Part shown: positions 17,641-25,781 of the stretch, one piece after another | Layout of the letters: each line of letters starts with the position of its first letter | Numbering within the stretch: position 1 is the first letter of the stretch | Assembly: GCA_002314885.1 (NCBI GenBank) | Contig: DCHT01000014.1 | Coordinates: 48,815 to 112,814 of the forward strand | Source of the DNA: Bacteroidales bacterium UBA1745 | GTDB taxonomy: Bacteria; Bacteroidota; Bacteroidia; Bacteroidales; UBA932 | DNA: 64,000 nt | Reading direction: 5' to 3' | Made by a program: the position numbers and the translations under genes | Notes under the pieces: model-generated | Databases searched by the model: none | What the model was told of the DNA's origin: nothing | What the model saw: only the letters and a program-made list of their open reading frames with translations

Positions 17641-18980
17641 CACTTGATGAAGTTAGAGATGAAGATCAGTATGACTGCTATAGGTGCAACCCATTTGATT
17701 ATGAAATAGACTGGGGCAAACAGCCAGTTGTTTCCCTTGAGCGCTCCCGAGTTGGTGAATTCCTCGCGCACGTCCGCCTTCTTCATCTTCCAGCCCACGA
17801 ATACCACGAAGAAGAGGCCTCCGAGAATCATAAGGATGTTGGATGACAGGTAATCCAGCAGGCTGAATATCTCCATTTTGAAGAGCTTGATTCCGTTCAG
17901 AGGTCCGAAGGAGAGGGAGCAGATGATGCCCACGACCCAAGTGAAGAAGAAAACCCAGAGCGTTGCCCACTTCCTGGAGAGTTTACGTTCTTCCACCAGC
18001 CACGCTACGCCCACCTCAAAGAGGGAGATTGCTGAGGTAAGTGCCGCAACTACGAGGGTTGCGAAGAATATTACTGCCACGAAGTTGCCAAGAGGCATCT
18101 TGGAGAAGATGAACGGAAGGGTCTGGAACACCAGTCCGGGACCGGCATTAGGGCTCACGTTGAAGATGAACACGGCCGGCATTATTGCACAGCAGGCGAT
18201 CAGTGAGAACAGCATATCCATTCCCGTCGTTTTGGCGGCAGAGGAAACGATGTTCACATCCTTGCCCACGTATGAGCCGTATGTGAGAATAATTCCATAT
18301 CCGATGGACAGGGAGAAGAAGGCCTGACCCAAAGCTGCGGCGCACATCGAAAGACTCACTTTGCTGAAATTCGGCTTGAGTATCCACTGGAGTCCCTCTT
18401 TTGCTCCCGGCAAGGTGAGTGTCCTCGCGGCCATCAGTATTATGAGTATGAACAGCAGCGGCATCATTACTTTTGAAAAGCGTTCAATGCCCTTCTGCAC
18501 ACCCGCAAGAATGATGGCGGCTGTAATGCCCAGGAAGATAGTATGGAAGATAATCGGTCCCCAGACGGAAGATGCGAAAAGTCCGAACATACCGGCCAGG
18601 TCTGTACCGTCTTTTGTAAAATCCATCGTGCAGGCAGAACAGAAGAACCTCAGGGACCATCCTCCCACCACGCTGTAGTAGGAGAGAATGATCATCGGTG
18701 TGAGCACCGCCAGAATGCCCACCAGGGACCATTTGCTGCCTGGTGCAAGCTTCCTGAAGGAACCTAAGGCATTGGACTGGCTGCGGCGGCCGATGACGAA
18801 TTCGCTTATGAATATCGGCAGACACAGGATTACCGTGAAAACTATATATACCAATATGAAGGCGGCGCCTCCGTTCACTCCCACCATATATGGGAAGCGC
18901 CACAGGTTGCCAAGCCCGACGGCCGATCCGGCCATTGCGAGCAGCACGCCTAATTTGCTGCCGAAATTCTCTCTTTCCAT
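17640..18980 (-). CDS. Sodium-dependent neurotransmitter-type symporter (SNF family), first of two
   Basis: 446 aa with 11-12 membrane segments. It starts with the same family signature (GSAVGLGNLWRFPYMVGVNG) as its downstream neighbour and has QAFFSLSIGYGIILTYGSY in the equivalent later helix. It is clearly similar to but diverged from the second copy, especially around the extracellular loop with SACTMDFTKDGTDLAG. The two may transport different amino acids, or may be partially redundant. I chose the ATG at 18980 over a TTG one codon upstream. folA lies upstream on the same strand with a 24-base gap and no clear promoter between, so folA and the symporters may share a transcript. Confidence 0.92.
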   Translation of the reverse strand: MERENFGSKLGVLLAMAGSAVGLGNLWRFPYMVGVNGGAAFILVYIVFTVILCLPIFISEFVIGRRSQSNALGSFRKLAPGSKWSLVGILAVLTPMIILSYYSVVGGWSLRFFCSACTMDFTKDGTDLAGMFGLFASSVWGPIIFHTIFLGITAAIILAGVQKGIERFSKVMMPLLFILIILMAARTLTLPGAKEGLQWILKPNFSKVSLSMCAAALGQAFFSLSIGYGIILTYGSYVGKDVNIVSSAAKTTGMDMLFSLIACCAIMPAVFIFNVSPNAGPGLVFQTLPFIFSKMPLGNFVAVIFFATLVVAALTSAISLFEVGVAWLVEERKLSRKWATLWVFFFTWVVGIICSLSFGPLNGIKLFKMEIFSLLDYLSSNILMILGGLFFVVFVGWKMKKADVREEFTNSGALKGNNWLFAPVYFIIKWVAPIAVILIFISNFIK

Positions 18981-19004
18981 CAAGTTCGTCTTATGTTACA
19001 AAGT

Positions 19005-19496
19005 CTATTTCCTTATGTATTTCACAAATTCGAAATAACAGCCGCTTTCCTCGTCATACTGGCTTTCGGTGCTCTCCGAAGCCTCCCAAACGGACTTGTC
19101 TATTTCGGGGAAGAAAGTGTCCGCATCGGGAATGTCCAGGTGTACGTGCGTTACAATGAGCGTGTCCACGATTTCCAGGGCCTGGCGGTAGATCTGACCG
19201 CCTCCCATCACGAAGCATTTTTCGGCTCCGCTCTGCTCTGCGACTTCGAATGCCTTCTCCAGGCCGTCGACCACGACGATGCCCTCGGGTGCCTCCATAG
19301 TCCTGGAAACGACAATGTTGAGCCTTTTCGGAAGTGGTCTTCCGATGGACTCGTAGGTCTTGCGGCCCATTATCACCGGACTGCCTGTCGTGGTCGCACG
19401 GAAGAATTTCATATCCGCCGAAATATGCCACAGCAGGGCATTGTTCTTACCGATTGCAAGATTGTCGGCAATCGCGACTATGATGCATTTCTCCAT
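19005..19496 (-). CDS. folA: Dihydrofolate reductase
   Basis: 163 aa, full length. It reduces dihydrofolate to tetrahydrofolate with NADPH. Family motifs are in order: IVAIADNLAIGKNNALLWHISADMKFF (Trp and substrate-binding Asp loop), VIMGRKTYESIGRPLP, NIVVSR, and FVMGGGQIYRQAL for NADPH binding. It lies 3 bases downstream of thyA on the same strand, the classic thyA-folA pair: thymidylate synthase converts methylene-tetrahydrofolate to dihydrofolate and DHFR regenerates it. Nothing appears degenerate. Confidence 0.97.
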   Translation of the reverse strand: MEKCIIVAIADNLAIGKNNALLWHISADMKFFRATTTGSPVIMGRKTYESIGRPLPKRLNIVVSRTMEAPEGIVVVDGLEKAFEVAEQSGAEKCFVMGGGQIYRQALEIVDTLIVTHVHLDIPDADTFFPEIDKSVWEASESTESQYDEESGCYFEFVKYIRK

Positions 19497-19499
19497 TTC

Positions 19500-20297
19500 C
19501 TAGATGGCTACAGGGGCTTTGATCGTTGGCCACGGATCGTAGCCTTCGAGGGTGAAGTCCTCTACCTTGAACGAGAATATGTCCTTGACCTCCGGGTTGA
19601 TGTGCATAGTCGGCAGCGGGCGAGGCTCGCGGCTGAGCTGCTCATCCACCTGCTCGAAGTGGTTGAGGTAGAGGTGAGTGTCACCGGTCGTGTGGATGAA
19701 TTCTCCCGGCTCGAGTCCGCACACCTGTGCGAGCATCATAGTCAGGAGGGCGTACGATGCGATGTTGAAAGGCACTCCGAGGAATACGTCTGCCGAGCGC
19801 TGGTAGAGCTGGCAGCTGAGTTTTCCGTTGGCCACATAGAACTGGAAGAGGCAGTGGCAAGGAGGCAGGCCCATCTGGTCGATCTGAGCCACGTTCCAGG
19901 CGTTCACGAGGATACGGCGGGAGTCGGGATGGTTCTTGATGAGGTCTACCACGTTTGCGATCTGGTCGATATGACCGCCGTCGTAGCTGTCCCAGGCGCG
20001 CCACTGATGGCCGTAGATAGGACCGAGTTCTCCGGTCTCATCGTCGCCCCAGCCGTCCCAGATGTGGACGTTCTTTTCCTGGAGGTGCTTCTTGTTGGTG
20101 TCACCGGCAAGGAACCACAGGAGTTCCTCGATTATGCCTCTGGTGAATACTTTCTTGGTTGTCAGGAGAGGAAAGCCTTTGCTGAGGTCGAAGCGCATCT
20201 GATAGCCGAAGATGCTTTTCGTGCCTACGCCCGTGCGGTCTGTCTTTACCACACCGTTTTCCTTGATTTCTCTGAGCAGGTCGAGATATTGCTTCAT
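19500..20297 (-). CDS. thyA: Thymidylate synthase
   Basis: 265 aa, the standard length of ThyA. It methylates dUMP to dTMP with methylene-tetrahydrofolate. It begins [11 protein letters not shown] and contains [12 protein letters not shown] (phosphate-binding Arg), the FPLLTTKKV motif, [11 protein letters not shown], the active-site [12 protein letters not shown] with the nucleophilic Cys, and the [20 protein letters not shown] segment. It ends in KAPVAI, the usual C-terminal tail that closes over the site. It is followed by folA after 3 bases and preceded by galM with one intervening base, so it belongs to a tightly packed minus-strand block. Confidence 0.97.
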   Translation of the reverse strand: MKQYLDLLREIKENGVVKTDRTGVGTKSIFGYQMRFDLSKGFPLLTTKKVFTRGIIEELLWFLAGDTNKKHLQEKNVHIWDGWGDDETGELGPIYGHQWRAWDSYDGGHIDQIANVVDLIKNHPDSRRILVNAWNVAQIDQMGLPPCHCLFQFYVANGKLSCQLYQRSADVFLGVPFNIASYALLTMMLAQVCGLEPGEFIHTTGDTHLYLNHFEQVDEQLSREPRPLPTMHINPEVKDIFSFKVEDFTLEGYDPWPTIKAPVAI

Positions 20298-20298
20298 C

Positions 20299-21348
20299 TT
20301 ACTTTACGGTCTTGAATGCGAAAATGATTGCCTCCTGGTAGGTCTGGCCAGGACGGAGTTCTGTGTTAGGATATGCAGGCTTGTTCGGCGAGTCAGGGAA
20401 GTGCTGACACTCGATGGCCACTGCGTCGTAGTCGTTGTAGCTGCGGCCGCATTTGCCCACAGGAGAGCCTCCGAGCCAGTTTCCGGTGTAGACCTGTACG
20501 CCCGGCTGGGTGGTGGTGACTTCGAGGAGGCGTCCGCTTTCCTCGCTGTAGAGTTCGGCTGCGAGCTGGAGCTGTCCCTCCTGCCAGTTGTCTATGCACC
20601 AGCAGTTGTCGTAACCCTTGCCGTACTTGAGCGCAGGGAAGTCCTGCTCGATTTCCTTTCCGAGAACCTTGGCCTCCGTGAAGTCCATAGGCGTACCCTG
20701 CACCATTTCGCTGTCTCCTACAGGGATGAGCGAGTCGCTGGTTGGGAGCCACTGCTTTGCGTTCAGCTTGAGGCTGTGTCCCAGGCAGGAACCGCTGCCT
20801 TCTCCGTTGAGGTTGAAGTAGGCGTGGTTGGTCAGGTTCACGATGGTAGGGGCGTCGCATTCAGCGGTGAGGGTGAGGCTGAGTTCGTTCTCTTCGCTCC
20901 ACTCGTAGTGCGCAACGACCTTGATGGCGCCTGGATAGCCCATTTCACCATCTTCGGCGATATACATAAATTCCACGGCGTCGTCAATCACGCGGCTCTC
21001 CCAAACCTTGTTCTGGAAGCCCTCAGGTCCTCCGTGAAGATGGTTAGGGCCATTGTTGATAGGGAGTTCGTATTCCTTGCCGTCGAGGCTGAACTTGCCA
21101 AGGGCGATGCGGTTTGCGAAGCGGCCTGGAACCTTGCCAGCGCAAGGGCCGTCACCGAAATAGGACATAGGGTCGTTGTAGCCGATGACCACGTCGGCCA
21201 TATTGCCGTCCTTGTCCGGAACGACGATGGATTGGATGGCTGCGCCTACGCTGCCGAGCTTCACGTATGCTCCGGATGCGTTCTTGATGGTGTAAAGGAG
21301 GATTTCCTTTCCGCAAGGGGTCTTGCCCCAAACTTCCGATGTAATCAT
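20299..21348 (-). CDS. galM: Galactose mutarotase (aldose 1-epimerase)
   Basis: 349 aa with no signal peptide, so cytoplasmic. It interconverts alpha and beta anomers of galactose or glucose ahead of galactokinase. Motifs are [29 protein letters not shown] (binding His), [17 protein letters not shown] (catalytic acid His), [10 protein letters not shown] and [12 protein letters not shown] with the catalytic base Glu. It is the metabolic partner of galK at 6955, but here it is packed between an unknown 143-aa gene (gap one base) and thyA (gap one base). The tight spacing implies co-transcription with genes of unrelated pathways. Confidence 0.95.
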   Translation of the reverse strand: MITSEVWGKTPCGKEILLYTIKNASGAYVKLGSVGAAIQSIVVPDKDGNMADVVIGYNDPMSYFGDGPCAGKVPGRFANRIALGKFSLDGKEYELPINNGPNHLHGGPEGFQNKVWESRVIDDAVEFMYIAEDGEMGYPGAIKVVAHYEWSEENELSLTLTAECDAPTIVNLTNHAYFNLNGEGSGSCLGHSLKLNAKQWLPTSDSLIPVGDSEMVQGTPMDFTEAKVLGKEIEQDFPALKYGKGYDNCWCIDNWQEGQLQLAAELYSEESGRLLEVTTTQPGVQVYTGNWLGGSPVGKCGRSYNDYDAVAIECQHFPDSPNKPAYPNTELRPGQTYQEAIIFAFKTVK

Positions 21349-21349
21349 A

Positions 21350-21781
21350 TTATTCCTTGGTTACGCTGAGGTTTTCATCCACATAGCTGAGAAGGTCGTC
21401 GAGCTTCTCCTCATCCTTGTCAGAAAGGGTGATGATGGCGAGGATGCCGTCCTGAATCTCCACGCAGACTACGATTGCAGGCTGGTCCTCGATCTCACAG
21501 TCATAGTACCACGCTTCCTTCTTGCAGAAGATTTCGAACTTCTGGATAGGCTCAGGTTCGCCTTCAACCAGTCCGATGGCCGCGTCATAGTTGTTGAGGC
21601 ACTCGGTCTTGGCATTGGATCCGAGGATGTCTCCTGCGTAGATCTCGATGTAGCCCGCGTTCTTCTTAGGGTCGATGCCGTTGGCATAGTAGCAGCTGAT
21701 GACGTCGCCGTCTTCGGTCTGAGTTTCTTCGGTTTCGATTTCCCAGTCCTTGTTGAGTGGGAGGTTGATGATGTAAGCCAT
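21350..21781 (-). CDS. Conserved-looking small acidic protein, function unknown
   Basis: 143 aa, cytoplasmic by appearance, with no signal peptide or membrane segment. It is acidic, with alternating strands (AGYIEIYAGDIL, EIFCKKEAWYYDCEIED, PAIVVCVEIQDGILAIITL) and a C-terminal helix of charged residues (SDKDEEKLDDLLSYVDENL). The pattern suggests a small alpha/beta fold; I recognise no family and no catalytic motif. It is tightly packed between the YfhO gene (11 bases upstream) and galM (one base downstream), and its codon use resembles the neighbours, so it is a real gene of the same operon rather than a chance frame. Confidence 0.6.
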   Translation of the reverse strand: MAYIINLPLNKDWEIETEETQTEDGDVISCYYANGIDPKKNAGYIEIYAGDILGSNAKTECLNNYDAAIGLVEGEPEPIQKFEIFCKKEAWYYDCEIEDQPAIVVCVEIQDGILAIITLSDKDEEKLDDLLSYVDENLSVTKE

Positions 21782-21792
21782 AGTATTGTATG

Positions 21793-24378
21793 TTAATTGT
21801 TTTTCGGTTTTATGAACATTCCGCCCACTGAAAGCAGCAGGAGCAGAATGAGAATGATTGAACTTGCCGTGGATATGCGGCGGCCGGTGACATAGTCGTC
21901 AGGCTCGTAGCGCATCACGATTTCGCCTGTTCCGGCAGGGATGACTGCTGCCCTGAGCACCCAGTCGGCCCTGTAAATCTCGGCAGCCTCTCCATTGATG
22001 GTCATCTTCCAGCCCGGATGCCAGATCTCGCTGAATACGGCCAGCCTTTCCTTCTCGGCAGCATACGAATAATGGAGTTCGTTGGCGGCGTACGAGGTCA
22101 GGCGTATATCGTCCATATCGAGCAGATAATCCGTAGTAGGAGCCACTGCAGGCTTGTTTTCGCTCCTTATGACAGCCGTCTTTCGCAGATCTTCAAGACC
22201 TATCTTCGAGATTTCCTCATTCGCGCTGGCTGCTTCTTCGATCTCATTCACGAACCAGCAGTTGCCGAGGCGGTTGAAGTTCTCGATAGGAGGGAAGTTG
22301 CCGTCCACGATGACGTACTTGGTGTTGAGCATATTCAGCACCGGGGTCTGAGGGAAATTGTCCTCGACACCCTGCACGGTGCCCTGCTTGTTGACCACGC
22401 TGATGACCTGCTTCATCTCGCCGGAGATGTACCAGTCGATGAGGTCCTGATAGCGCTGGAGCTTGGTCGGGCTATAGCCGCCTATGCTCTTGTGCCAATA
22501 GGACGGATGCGAATCGTTGAAGGTGTTGACGCTCAGGTCGAGCACCCTGTAGTCAGGGTCCTTGTCCTGGAGTATGACCTGATCCACCTTGCGGGCCTCG
22601 AACTGGTTGTTGAATTCCTTCTTCTCGATGAAATGTCCGTCGTTGAGATAGCGCTTGTCCACAGGGAAGAGGTCCAGCACCACCAGCACGGCAATCACAG
22701 CCGCCATAATGGTCGTGCCCTTCACCTTGCCCTTGTCCATCTTGCTTCCTGAGAGGAAGAAAATCGCCACGAATGCGAGCACCACGAAGAGTATGGACCT
22801 GAACGTGTCCTTGGTCAGCATCGAGGCGCGGTCTGCAGCCAGTGCATCAGCGATCACGTCCTGGTCAGAGGCACTGGCAAAGCTGCCGAACGCCCTCTGA
22901 ATGAGGAAGAGCAGCAGGCAGAGGCCTATGGTAACAGCCGCAGCCAGTGCAGTTTTCTTCTTCATCTCCTTCTCAGGCAGCTCTCTCTTGAACACCTTGT
23001 CCAGCGCCACGAAGCCAAGCATAGGCAGGGTGCACTGCAGCACAATCAGAGCCATTGACACGGTCCTGAACTTATTGTACATCGGCAGGGTATTGTAGCA
23101 CAGCTTGGTGAACCACATAAAGTGGCAGCCCCAGGCCAGGAAAATGGCAAAGACGCTCGCCGCGATCATCCACCACTTCTCCCGGCCCTTGCAGACTATG
23201 CAGCCCAGGATGAAGAGGAATATGGAAATGGCGCCCATATACATAGGACCGGCCGTGAACGGCTGCGGACCCCAGTAGGTCGGCATATATTCGAGGACAT
23301 TATTCAGCTCCTTGCCCTTGTAACCGTATTTCTTCAGCAGCTTCGCGGTCTCGGAATCCTTGCTCAGGGCCGATGCTGACGCGCCGCCGTTGTAGTTCGG
23401 AATAAGCAGGTTCGGGGTCTCCTCAATGCCGTATGACCAAGCCGTCGCATAGTCCAGGTCGAGTCCCTTCTGTCCGCCCTCGCTCGTCTCGTTGACCAGC
23501 TCGGAACCGCCTCTCATCGTGTACTTGGCATAATTATATGTCGGCAGCAGCTTGTTGGCATTCGTAGCCACTCCCGTCAGGCCAATCACCAGCAGGAAGG
23601 CCGATGCCACAAAGAAGCGCACGAGCCTCTCCTTCCTGTCCTTCTGCAGGCATACCCAGATGAACAGGGCAATGGCATAAATGAAGATGACGGTCGCCAG
23701 GTACCAGGTTATCTGCGGATGGTTCGCCTTGATCTGGAAGCTCAACGCCAGTCCGAAGAGCACACTGCCCAGCAGCGCCTTCGGCAGCCACTCGTGGACC
23801 GAGAGGCGAGCGCAGACATTTTTCTGCGGAGCGAGCCCTCGGTCCACAGTGGCGGTTATGGTGGATCCTGTGGCGGCTCTATAGGTGTATATCAGCCCGG
23901 CGAGAACCCAAGGGAAGAAGGCGATGGCCTGCATCTTGGTGTTGTGACCCACCTGAATGATCTGCAGGTTATACGAGCAGAAAGCCATCGCAATGGCTCC
24001 TCCGACGGCGATCAGCTTATCCACGCCGAGGGAAAGCAGCAGCAGGAACGCACCCAGCAGGGCTATGAAGATATAGGTTGCCGGACGCCTGCCAAGCAGC
24101 AGGAACTTATACAGATGGTTCGTGACATCGCCCTCGAACTTGTCGTACATAGTCACGGACGGCATACCTCCGAACATCGAATTCGTCCAGAGCGTCGGAT
24201 CGTCCGGATTGGCCTTGTTGTGCTCCACGATCTCGTGGGTCATACCCGTCCAGCCCGAAATATCGGACTGATTCACGATCTTGCCCTCGAGGACAGGGAA
24301 CATATAGGCGTATGCCAGTGCGATGAAAAGCAGCACTATGCCGGCATAACTGAGGATATTCTTGACTATGGGTTTCAT
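21793..24378 (-). CDS. YfhO-family membrane protein (GT-C-like)
   Basis: 861 aa. About twelve hydrophobic segments occupy residues 1-560 and the last is near the C-terminus (ASSIILILLLLLSVGGMFI). A large extracytoplasmic domain lies between (about residues 570-835). Hallmarks are the N-terminal loop ISGWTGMTHEI, the NSMFGGMPS segment and the motif PNYNGGAS. YfhO proteins resemble polyprenyl-phosphate-dependent glycosyltransferases of the GT-C fold and are thought to add sugars to envelope polymers. The gene overlaps the preceding glycosyltransferase gene by 4 bases (ATGA), so the two are co-translated and probably act in one surface-glycan step. Confidence 0.88.
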   Translation of the reverse strand: MKPIVKNILSYAGIVLLFIALAYAYMFPVLEGKIVNQSDISGWTGMTHEIVEHNKANPDDPTLWTNSMFGGMPSVTMYDKFEGDVTNHLYKFLLLGRRPATYIFIALLGAFLLLLSLGVDKLIAVGGAIAMAFCSYNLQIIQVGHNTKMQAIAFFPWVLAGLIYTYRAATGSTITATVDRGLAPQKNVCARLSVHEWLPKALLGSVLFGLALSFQIKANHPQITWYLATVIFIYAIALFIWVCLQKDRKERLVRFFVASAFLLVIGLTGVATNANKLLPTYNYAKYTMRGGSELVNETSEGGQKGLDLDYATAWSYGIEETPNLLIPNYNGGASASALSKDSETAKLLKKYGYKGKELNNVLEYMPTYWGPQPFTAGPMYMGAISIFLFILGCIVCKGREKWWMIAASVFAIFLAWGCHFMWFTKLCYNTLPMYNKFRTVSMALIVLQCTLPMLGFVALDKVFKRELPEKEMKKKTALAAAVTIGLCLLLFLIQRAFGSFASASDQDVIADALAADRASMLTKDTFRSILFVVLAFVAIFFLSGSKMDKGKVKGTTIMAAVIAVLVVLDLFPVDKRYLNDGHFIEKKEFNNQFEARKVDQVILQDKDPDYRVLDLSVNTFNDSHPSYWHKSIGGYSPTKLQRYQDLIDWYISGEMKQVISVVNKQGTVQGVEDNFPQTPVLNMLNTKYVIVDGNFPPIENFNRLGNCWFVNEIEEAASANEEISKIGLEDLRKTAVIRSENKPAVAPTTDYLLDMDDIRLTSYAANELHYSYAAEKERLAVFSEIWHPGWKMTINGEAAEIYRADWVLRAAVIPAGTGEIVMRYEPDDYVTGRRISTASSIILILLLLLSVGGMFIKPKNN

Positions 24379-25691
24379 TCCTGTGTATTTTCCTTGTTTG
24401 CGATGCGCTCGATGAGAGCCGCCATCTGATGAGTCGTCGAACGGCGGGAGAATCGGTCGATCTCGCGTCCTTCATATATGTCGTTGCCGGCGCGGAAAGC
24501 CTCCCACGCGGCGTCGATGAACCTCTTTATGCCCTCGTAATCCTCCCATTCACAGGTCTTGCCCGCGTTGACATCGGCCACGATGGTAGCCATTGCGCCG
24601 TCTTTCTGGCCTATGCCGAGTATTGGCCTGCGGGCTGCGAGGTATTCGAAGAGCTTGCCCGGCAGCACGGCCTTGTACTCAGGCTCCTTGCGCAGAGGCA
24701 GCATCAGCACCGCAGCCTTCATCTGCTCCTCTACGGCCACCTTGTGCGGCTGGTAGCCCAGGTTGTCGAGATATTCTCCGAGCCCGGCCATCTGTATGGA
24801 GTCGATGACCTGTGCGTCGGTCTTGCCCACAAGGCGTATCCTGAGGGCCTGGGCGAATTCCTCGTCGTGCTCGGCCTTGTCTGAGAGCACCTTCCAGAGA
24901 GTGTCCGGAATGCCGTCCGAGGCGAAGAGCCCTGTGTGGGTGACATTGAATCTGCCATCTGCGCCCGGCCTGACCATATAGTCCGATTCGTCGAAGCCGT
25001 TGGTGATGAGTTCGACCTTTGTGTCGGTCATTCCCTGGAACTCCTTCTGTACGAGAGGGGATACGGCCACCACGACCGTGGCGTCGTCCAGAACGGCCTT
25101 CTCGAGGCGTGCGTGCTTTGCAGCGGCATAATGGCTCAGTCCGAGATGCTTGAAATAGAACATCCTGGTCCAAGGGTCGCGGAAGTCCGCAATCCAAGGA
25201 GTGCCGGTCGCCAGGGCGACTTTTCTGGCAATCAGATGCATTGAATGAGGAGGTCCCGTGCTGATGATGACATCCACCGGATGCTCCTTGAGGTACTTTT
25301 TGAGGAAACGCACCGATGGGCCCACCCACCAGCAGCGTGGATCCGGGATGAACAGGTTGCCGCGCACCCACATCGCCAGCTTCTGCTTGAAGCTCTTCTG
25401 CTGGGCATTGATCGGATTGACCTCTCCCTTCTGGGCATTGCCCTTCTTGCCCGTGAGCGCGCGATAGATGCCGTAAGGCTCAAGTATCTTGCGCTTGATG
25501 ACCTCGACCTCCGCAGGCACTTCCGCGGCAAGGCTTTCGTCAATGGTGATCTGCTCCGGATTCAGCGGAGTATACACCACTGGCTGCCAGCCCTCGGATG
25601 GCAGATATTTGGAGAATTTGACCCAACGCTGAACGCCGGACCCGCCGGTCGGAGGCCAATAATAGGATATGATCAATGCGCGCCTGTACAT
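24375..25691 (-). CDS. Glycosyltransferase family 4-like protein
   Basis: 438 aa, cytoplasmic. The N-terminus MYRRALIISYYWPPTGGSG is the typical Rossmann start with a glycine-rich acceptor loop. The second half has the GT-B donor domain features VELITNGFDESDY and the terminal KLFEYLAARRPILGIG motif with the conserved Glu for nucleotide-sugar binding. It probably transfers a sugar to a lipid-linked or surface-glycan acceptor. The open frame extends much further upstream, but those 200-odd codons are antisense to mutS and lack any relation to the family, so the ATG at 25691 is the start. It overlaps the YfhO gene by 4 bases. Confidence 0.88.
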   Translation of the reverse strand: MYRRALIISYYWPPTGGSGVQRWVKFSKYLPSEGWQPVVYTPLNPEQITIDESLAAEVPAEVEVIKRKILEPYGIYRALTGKKGNAQKGEVNPINAQQKSFKQKLAMWVRGNLFIPDPRCWWVGPSVRFLKKYLKEHPVDVIISTGPPHSMHLIARKVALATGTPWIADFRDPWTRMFYFKHLGLSHYAAAKHARLEKAVLDDATVVVAVSPLVQKEFQGMTDTKVELITNGFDESDYMVRPGADGRFNVTHTGLFASDGIPDTLWKVLSDKAEHDEEFAQALRIRLVGKTDAQVIDSIQMAGLGEYLDNLGYQPHKVAVEEQMKAAVLMLPLRKEPEYKAVLPGKLFEYLAARRPILGIGQKDGAMATIVADVNAGKTCEWEDYEGIKRFIDAAWEAFRAGNDIYEGREIDRFSRRSTTHQMAALIERIANKENTQE

Positions 25692-25699
25692 ACAAACCC

Positions 25700-25707
25700 C
25701 AAAAGTA
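25700..25707 (-). promoter_or_regulatory. -7 element of the glycosyltransferase-YfhO operon
   Basis: CAAAAGTA reads TACTTTTG on the minus strand, matching TAnnTTTG, only 9 bases from the ATG. If used, the leader would be almost absent. No -33 TTG is evident. Confidence 0.4.
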
Positions 25708-25767
25708 AGCAAAAAAATCGGGTTTCCGAAATAAGGACTAATACTCGCTAATTTCAAAGAAATTATG

Positions 25768-25775
25768 TATTTTTG
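25768..25775 (+). promoter_or_regulatory. -7 element of mutS
   Basis: TATTTTTG matches TAnnTTTG and lies 7 bases before the mutS ATG, suggesting a very short leader. The expected -33 TTG is not clear. Confidence 0.45.
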
Positions 25776-25781
25776 TAGGTT

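Noticed and set aside
18993..20315. Plus-strand open frame of 440 codons opposite folA and thyA
   Set aside because: folA and thyA are unmistakable on the minus strand; the antisense frame has no family features.
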